Positions 59,829 through 64,000 of a stretch of 64,000 nt of DNA are shown here, piece by piece (the stretch's first letter is position 1; each line of letters opens with the position of its first letter). A program made the translations under genes and the position numbers. A model generated the notes under the pieces. The model had not been told where the DNA came from. It did not search any database and was given only the letters and a program-made list of their open reading frames with translations. This stretch comes from Clostridiales bacterium (GTDB lineage: Bacteria > Bacillota > Clostridia > Lachnospirales > Lachnospiraceae): NCBI GenBank assembly GCA_018365455.1, contig JAGZJZ010000012.1, positions 87,787 through 151,786 of the forward strand, written 5' to 3'.

Positions 59829-60593
59829 ATGAAGATAGAAAAAATCAACGACAATCAGATACGCTGTACGCTGACAAAAGAAGATCTTATTGATCGCGAA
59901 TTAAAATTAAGCGAACTTGCCTATGGTACAGATAAAGCAAAATCTCTGTTTCGTGATATGATGCAGCAGGCTGCCTATGAGTTTGGATTTGAGGCAAATG
60001 ACATTCCTCTGATGATAGAGGCAATCCCGGTTTCCCAGGATTCCATTATTCTCATTATTACCAAAGTAGAAGATCCGGAAGAACTGGATACAAGATTCGC
60101 AAAATTTGCACCCACAGACGGCAGCGAGACAGCAGATGCAGCTTCACCTGTTTCCCCCTCAAAATTGGAAGGTGCCGATGATATTTTAAGTTTATTTAAG
60201 AAAATTCAGGAAGCAAAAAAATCATTGAATGAAAAAACGCCTGCTGCCAGCACCAAGAAGAAGTCCAAAAAGCAGGAACCCGTATTGGAAGTTCCATACA
60301 ACCTGACAAAATTATACAAATTCCCTCAACTCGATTCCGTAATTCGGGTTGCCGGAGTTTTAAACGGCAGCTATGATGGATACAATTCACTGTACAAAGA
60401 TGATCATTCCAAAACTTATCACCTGATCATCAGCAAATCCGATCATACCCCGGAAGAATTCAATAAAATTTGTAATATTCTTTCAGAATATGGTATGAGC
60501 AGTAAATATTCTGCAGCAACTGAAGCATTTTATACCGAACACATGGAACAGCTGATTGCAGAAGACGCTTTGCAGAAACTGGCATTGCTGTAG
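59829..60593 (+). CDS. mecA: ClpC adaptor protein MecA
   Basis: 254 residues from the ATG at 59829; AGGATG upstream; the extended frame to 59793 has no homology. N-terminal domain (MKIEKINDNQIRCTLTKEDL, FGFEANDIPLMIEAIPVS) that captures substrates, a Lys-rich linker (about 130-165) and a C-terminal ClpC-binding domain (YKFPQLDSVIRVAGVLN, YHLIISKSDHTPEEFNKICN). Directs proteins to ClpCP proteolysis. Two promoters suggest layered control. Followed by a strong terminator. Confidence 0.92.
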   Translation: MKIEKINDNQIRCTLTKEDLIDRELKLSELAYGTDKAKSLFRDMMQQAAYEFGFEANDIPLMIEAIPVSQDSIILIITKVEDPEELDTRFAKFAPTDGSETADAASPVSPSKLEGADDILSLFKKIQEAKKSLNEKTPAASTKKKSKKQEPVLEVPYNLTKLYKFPQLDSVIRVAGVLNGSYDGYNSLYKDDHSKTYHLIISKSDHTPEEFNKICNILSEYGMSSKYSAATEAFYTEHMEQLIAEDALQKLALL

Positions 60594-60650
60594 GATAGCA
60601 GAACTGGTATAAGGCAGTTATTGAGCACTCTGATTTACTCTGTAACTATC

Positions 60651-60678
60651 AAAAGCCGCATCAACCGATGCGGCTTTT
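60651..60678. terminator. Terminator of mecA
   Basis: AAAAGCCGCATC (60651-60662) / GATGCGGCTTTT (60667-60678), perfect 12-bp stem, AACC loop, then TT. Can also serve the convergent DUF1858 gene. Confidence 0.92.
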
Positions 60679-60690
60679 TTATGATCAAAT

Positions 60691-60900
60691 CTATTTACTT
60701 ACACTGTCCAGATATGCATTCAATCTAGCTACTAATACATCTGGTTCAATTCCATGAACCATAGCTGCTTCTTCTAAAGATTCAGCCTGTGAAGACGGGC
60801 ATCCAACACAATGCATTCCACCTTCCATCAACACAACAGGCATTTGTGGATCTAATCCAATGATTTCGCCAATCAGCATGTCCTTTGTTACTTTTGCCAT
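60691..60900 (-). CDS. DUF1858 domain-containing protein
   Basis: 69 residues from the ATG at 60900 after AAGGAGGT. The domain LIGEIIGLDPQMPVVLMEGG is followed by MHCVGCPSSQAESLEEAA, with the CxxC pair typical of this small family (also found fused to hybrid-cluster or ScdA-type redox proteins). Likely binds a metal or disulfide; function unknown. Own promoter at 60936-60964. Confidence 0.88.
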   Translation of the reverse strand: MAKVTKDMLIGEIIGLDPQMPVVLMEGGMHCVGCPSSQAESLEEAAMVHGIEPDVLVARLNAYLDSVSK

Positions 60901-60935
60901 GTCTATTACCTCCTTCGTCATTTCAGATGCCCTTT

Positions 60936-60964
60936 ATTATAATACTTTTCTTTTTATTATGCAA
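60936..60964 (-). promoter_or_regulatory. Promoter of the DUF1858 gene
   Basis: Minus strand -35 TTGCAT (60959-60964), -10 TATAAT (60936-60941), 17-bp spacer. Confidence 0.75.
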
Positions 60965-61353
60965 GGAGGAATATTGATGATAAATTGCAAATTTCAACTA
61001 TTTATCCAAAAAGCTCCCGCACTTTATTTGTAACATAGAGATACATTGAGACACACTGCCTGTATTTCCTGAACTTAGCATAACTCAAATCAAAAACTTA
61101 TTAGTATTAATCATATCGCATTTATAGGTAGAACAAGAAATTGTGTTCATAGTTTATTCATTTATCATTCAAAAAACCTTTACTTAACTAACATTCTTTC
61201 TTCATTTCTATTACATATAATATTATTATCAACAGAAACAAAAGACAACTTCTTAAGTATTAAGTTACTATTTTGAATAAACTTTTTCATAATAATGCCA
61301 GGTAGGACAGCTACCTGGCATCCTCCCTTTTCAGGGGCTTTTTTTATGTTGTA
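60965..61353. other. Gap with an isolated perfect hairpin
   Basis: AT-rich and mostly featureless. At 61294-61320 ATGCCAGGTAG-GACAG-CTACCTGGCAT is a perfect 11-bp stem. It is followed by CCC-TTTTCA-GGGG and seven T (about 61326-61346), which on the plus strand looks like a terminator for a transcript I cannot identify. No family RNA recognised. Confidence 0.5.
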
Positions 61354-61440
61354 CCAAAAAACTGCTGATAGCAGAAAATATCCATGTATATTTTTTATCC
61401 ATTGTTCATTGGATGTTTTCCTGCTATCAGCCCATTTTTT
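61354..61440. terminator. Bidirectional terminator of glnN
   Basis: GCTGATAGCAG (61364-61374) / CTGCTATCAGC (61421-61431) with inner AAAATATCC / GGATGTTTT pairing and poly-A/poly-T on both flanks. Confidence 0.88.
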
Positions 61441-61464
61441 ATTGGTGCATGTTTGGATCACTCT

Positions 61465-63576
61465 TTAAACCTCGAATAACAAATCCCCATATGACGGCAT
61501 AGGCCATTCTCCTTTATCCACAATCATCTCTAACTGATCCACTGGAATACGAAGTCTTGCCATAGCTTTATCTACTTCTTCATAGTAATACATTGCCTGT
61601 TCCTGCCCTGCCGGCTTACAAGCTGCTATTTCTGTTACTTCTTCTAAATGGGTAAGTTCCTTTTTCGTAACCGCAAGTAATTCAGTAGCCTCCTTTAGAA
61701 GGACTATGGAAACCTGAGCTTCCAACCCAGCCTGAACCACTGCATTTACCGTATCTGCTAAGTTACGTATGTAACGAAGCACCGCTGGAATAATATGTTT
61801 GCTTGCTATATCAATCATAGCTCTTGCCTCAATATTGATTGCCTTAGAGTAACCCTCATATTGAATCTCAGCCCTTGATTCCAGTTCAGGCCTTGTAAAT
61901 ACGTTGAACTTGCTAAACAGTTCTATTGCTTTATCTGTTACCAAAGCCGGGATTGCTTCTACCATTGATGTAATATTAGGCAGACCTCTTCTCTCAGCTT
62001 CTTTCACCCACTCTTCCGAATAACCGTTTCCATTAAATACAATTTTCTCATGTTCACTGGCATATTCTTTTATCAAATCATGGACAGCTAGATCAAAGTC
62101 TTCGGCTTTTTCCAATACTTCGCAAGCTTCTGCAAAAGCCTCTGCTACAATAGTATTAATCACCACATTACATTCCGCTACAGAATCTCTTGACCCAACC
62201 ATACGGAATTCAAATTTATTACCAGTAAAAGCAAATGGTGATGTTCTGTTTCTGTCTGTTGCATCTTTATTAAAGTCGGGTAATGTCTTAACACCTGTAT
62301 GAAGTCTTCCACCCTTCAAACTATGAGTTGCAGTACCGGTACTGATCAACTGTGTTAATACATCCTCTAACTGTTCACCTAAAAATACTGATATAATTGC
62401 AGGAGGTGCTTCATTTGCTCCCAAACGATGATCATTTCCAACATCTGCTGCAGACTCACGTAATAAATCCGCATGAACATCCACGGCTTTAAGAATACAA
62501 GTTAAAATTAATAAAAACTGTATATTTTCGTGAGGTGTTTTGCCTGGTTCTAAAAGGTTAATCCCATCATCCGTTGTAAGCGACCAATTATTATGCTTCC
62601 CAGAACCATTTACGCCCGCAAAAGGCTTTTCATGAAGAAGGCACTGCAAACCCTGTTTTTCAGCCACATGCTTCAAGGTCTCCATAATAATCTGATTGTG
62701 ATCCGCCGCCACATTACACTGCGCATAAATAGGTGCAAGCTCATGCTGCGCCGGAGCAACTTCATTATGCTGAGTCTTAGAAGATACCCCCAGCTTCCAC
62801 AGTTCTACATTAACTTCTTTCATAAATTTGGCAATTCTCGGTCTGATAACCCCAAAATAGTGGTCATCCAATTCCTGACCCTTTGGAGGCATAGCCCCGA
62901 ATAAAGTTCTTCCGGTAAAAATCAAATCTTTTCTTTTTAAATAATTTTTTCTATCAACGATAAAATATTCCTGTTCAACGCCTACAGATGGCGTAACTCT
63001 CTTAGATGTGGTATTTCCAAAAAGCCGGATCAGACGAAGCGCCTGTGTCTGTACCGCCTGCATTGAGCGCAAAAGAGGCGTCTTCTGATCCAGGGCTTCC
63101 CCAGTATAGGAGCAGAACGCAGTTGGAATACATAGAATTGCACCACCTTCATCTTCTCTGACAAAAGCTGGAGACGTACAATCCCAGGCAGTATATCCTC
63201 TGGCTTCAAAAGTTGCACGAAGTCCGCCTGAAGGGAAAGAAGATGCATCCGGCTCTCCTTTAATCAACTCTTTTCCGGAAAACTCCATCAAAATGGAACC
63301 GTCTTGGTTTGGAGCAGTAATAAATGAATCGTGTTTTTCAGCAGTAAACCCCGTCAGTGGCTGAAACCAGTGCGTATAATGGGTTGCGCCTTTTTCTACA
63401 GCCCATTCTTTCATGGCTGCTGCAACCACTTCTGCTATCATTGGGTCCAGCTCTTTTCCTTCATCAATAGTCTTATGTAACTCTTTATAGACCTTTTTGG
63501 GGAGACGTTCCTGCATTACCTTATCATTAAATACATTCTGGCCAAACAATTCAGCTACATTTATATTATCGCTCAT
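61465..63576 (-). CDS. glnN: Glutamine synthetase, type III
   Basis: 703 residues from the ATG at 63576, 6 nt after GGAGG; the in-frame extension to 63606 is rejected. GSIII features: ELFGQNVFNDKVMQERLP at the start, THYTHWFQPLTGFTAEKHDSF, GGLRATFEARGYTAWD, SVGVEQEYFIVD, KTQHNEVAPAQHELAPIYA, KPFAGVNGSGKHNNWSL (ATP/glutamate loop) and NRTSPFAFTGNKFEFRMVGS. Makes glutamine from glutamate, ammonia and ATP; forms double hexameric rings. Monocistronic with its own terminator. GSIII is common in gut Clostridia and Bacteroidetes. Confidence 0.95.
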   Translation of the reverse strand: MSDNINVAELFGQNVFNDKVMQERLPKKVYKELHKTIDEGKELDPMIAEVVAAAMKEWAVEKGATHYTHWFQPLTGFTAEKHDSFITAPNQDGSILMEFSGKELIKGEPDASSFPSGGLRATFEARGYTAWDCTSPAFVREDEGGAILCIPTAFCSYTGEALDQKTPLLRSMQAVQTQALRLIRLFGNTTSKRVTPSVGVEQEYFIVDRKNYLKRKDLIFTGRTLFGAMPPKGQELDDHYFGVIRPRIAKFMKEVNVELWKLGVSSKTQHNEVAPAQHELAPIYAQCNVAADHNQIIMETLKHVAEKQGLQCLLHEKPFAGVNGSGKHNNWSLTTDDGINLLEPGKTPHENIQFLLILTCILKAVDVHADLLRESAADVGNDHRLGANEAPPAIISVFLGEQLEDVLTQLISTGTATHSLKGGRLHTGVKTLPDFNKDATDRNRTSPFAFTGNKFEFRMVGSRDSVAECNVVINTIVAEAFAEACEVLEKAEDFDLAVHDLIKEYASEHEKIVFNGNGYSEEWVKEAERRGLPNITSMVEAIPALVTDKAIELFSKFNVFTRPELESRAEIQYEGYSKAINIEARAMIDIASKHIIPAVLRYIRNLADTVNAVVQAGLEAQVSIVLLKEATELLAVTKKELTHLEEVTEIAACKPAGQEQAMYYYEEVDKAMARLRIPVDQLEMIVDKGEWPMPSYGDLLFEV

Positions 63577-63849
63577 CGTGTTCCTCCACTTTTCTATCTT
63601 CGCCACAGGAATATGGCATCAATTTATTATTTGCTATACGCATAATACCGTACTTTTAAAAAAATTGCAAGTAAATCACACGAATTTTGCTTGAGTACAA
63701 GACATTGTAAAATGCAGCCGCAGATCATTCCTTTCCTTTAAAATTAGGCAATTCCTCTACTTTATGAGCATAAATTATATGATCTGATACTAAATTGTCG
63801 CTTCCTCTTCAATTATTACCGCATCCTCATACGTATCCATCACTAAATT
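63577..63849. other. Intergenic region upstream of glnN
   Basis: AT-rich. Contains the glnN ribosome-binding site next to 63580 but no clear -35/-10 pair by eye, no GlnR-type site and no riboswitch recognised. Several stop codons in all frames. Confidence 0.4.
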
Positions 63850-64000
63850 TTAAATAATCTCATATTTTTTCAATAAATCATCCCTCCTATCCTGTTCACA
63901 AGCAAATTCAATAAATTCCTTTACCTTACCTTCTTCCCACATCCTTTTTGCCAGACGCCCCATCAGATCCAAACCTCTTGCTTCCCCAATTTGTTCTCCA
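63850..64000 (-). CDS. C-terminal end of an Rpn / PD-(D/E)XK transposase-like protein (partial)
   Basis: Open minus frame of 49 residues to the TAA at 63850-63852, continuing beyond the window: GEQIGEARGLDLMGRLAKRM, then WEEGKVKEFIEFACEQD and RRDDLLKKYEII. The G-x-x-x-G-E/Q-x-x-G approach and the short helical tail resemble C-termini of Rpn-family recombination-promoting nucleases. Whether the gene is complete cannot be seen. Compare 1783-2154. Confidence 0.55.
   Translation of the reverse strand, partial: GEQIGEARGLDLMGRLAKRMWEEGKVKEFIEFACEQDRRDDLLKKYEII

Noticed and set aside
60977..61033. 18-codon plus frame after AAGGAGG (MINCKFQLFIQKAPALYL)
   Set aside because: The AAGGAGG coincides with the minus-strand -35 of the DUF1858 gene and no plus promoter is visible; chance is likely.
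61180..61461. 93-codon minus frame, or its 36-codon internal part starting MKKFIQNSN
   Set aside because: It runs through the glnN terminator and the perfect hairpin; the internal ATG has no ribosome-binding site.
1..64000. tRNA, rRNA, prophage or integrative element
   Set aside because: No cloverleaf, rRNA, integrase or attachment-site signal was recognised by eye; an RNA-gene scan with tRNAscan-SE and Infernal would settle it.

Overview
The window looks like chromosome from a low-G+C Gram-positive anaerobe of the Clostridia, most likely a gut Lachnospiraceae member (Blautia/Ruminococcus-like). The genus is inference. The supporting signs are near-perfect AGGAGG ribosome-binding sites, sigma-A promoters with 17-bp spacers, a proline T-box leader, archaeal-type ProRS with a free-standing editing protein, MecA, type III glutamine synthetase, CwlD, and the B. 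subtilis-like gene order ywlC-ywlE-ywlF-upp. No tRNA, rRNA, CRISPR array or prophage was seen. Layout: (1) 1-10.5 kb is an alpha-galactoside locus: a partial AraC regulator, GH4 alpha-galactosidase (melA), a complete MsmR-like AraC regulator, an MsmEFG-type ABC importer without its ATPase, a YesL-like membrane protein and a GH36 alpha-galactosidase. (2) 10.8-12.9 kb holds citrate synthase and a MarR regulator; two palindromes sit on their promoter and the leader can fold into a perfect 8+8-bp H-type pseudoknot. (3) 13.1-18.8 kb is a branched-chain amino-acid ABC transporter (livJ, livHMGF) ending in a cytidylate-kinase-like gene. (4) 19-25.3 kb has a DUF2238-like membrane protein, KdpDE without kdpFABC, a 60-residue membrane protein whose promoter copies the architecture of the kdpDE promoter, and a PPi-type phosphofructokinase. 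(5) 25.4-31.1 kb has T-box-proS-ProXp, an EamA transporter and an EAL phosphodiesterase with a cache-like sensor and degenerate GGDEF. (6) 31.8-39 kb is a LacI-led operon of sugar ABC importer, BshB/LmbE-type deacetylase, UPF0597 cysteine-desulfidase-like protein and PfkB kinase. (7) 39.4-47.6 kb has a PTS EIIC-EAL fusion, L-fucose isomerase with a divergent AraC regulator, DUF402 protein and HelD. (8) 47.7-52.2 kb is a MoxR-DUF58-transglutaminase operon. (9) 52.7-64 kb is housekeeping: dCMP deaminase, upp, rpiB, a YwlE homologue lacking its catalytic Cys and Asp, ywlC, cwlD, a GH18 protein, mecA, a DUF1858 protein and glnN. Fragments of Rpn/PD-(D/E)XK transposase-like genes lie near both ends. 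How it fits together: regions 1, 6 and 7 are glycan-scavenging modules (alpha-galactosides, an unidentified aminosugar-type ligand, fucose). Both sugar importers lack an ATP-binding subunit and must borrow one encoded elsewhere. Two families of dispersed imperfect palindromes (A, about 165 bp, with termini like AGAGCGTGTTTGAAAATT; B, about 68-190 bp, G+C-rich) fill several intergenic gaps. The points most worth testing are the thiol-aminosugar-salvage-like operon, the EIIC-EAL fusion, the twin KdpE-type promoters with their small membrane protein, the pseudoknot leader and the catalytically dead YwlE.
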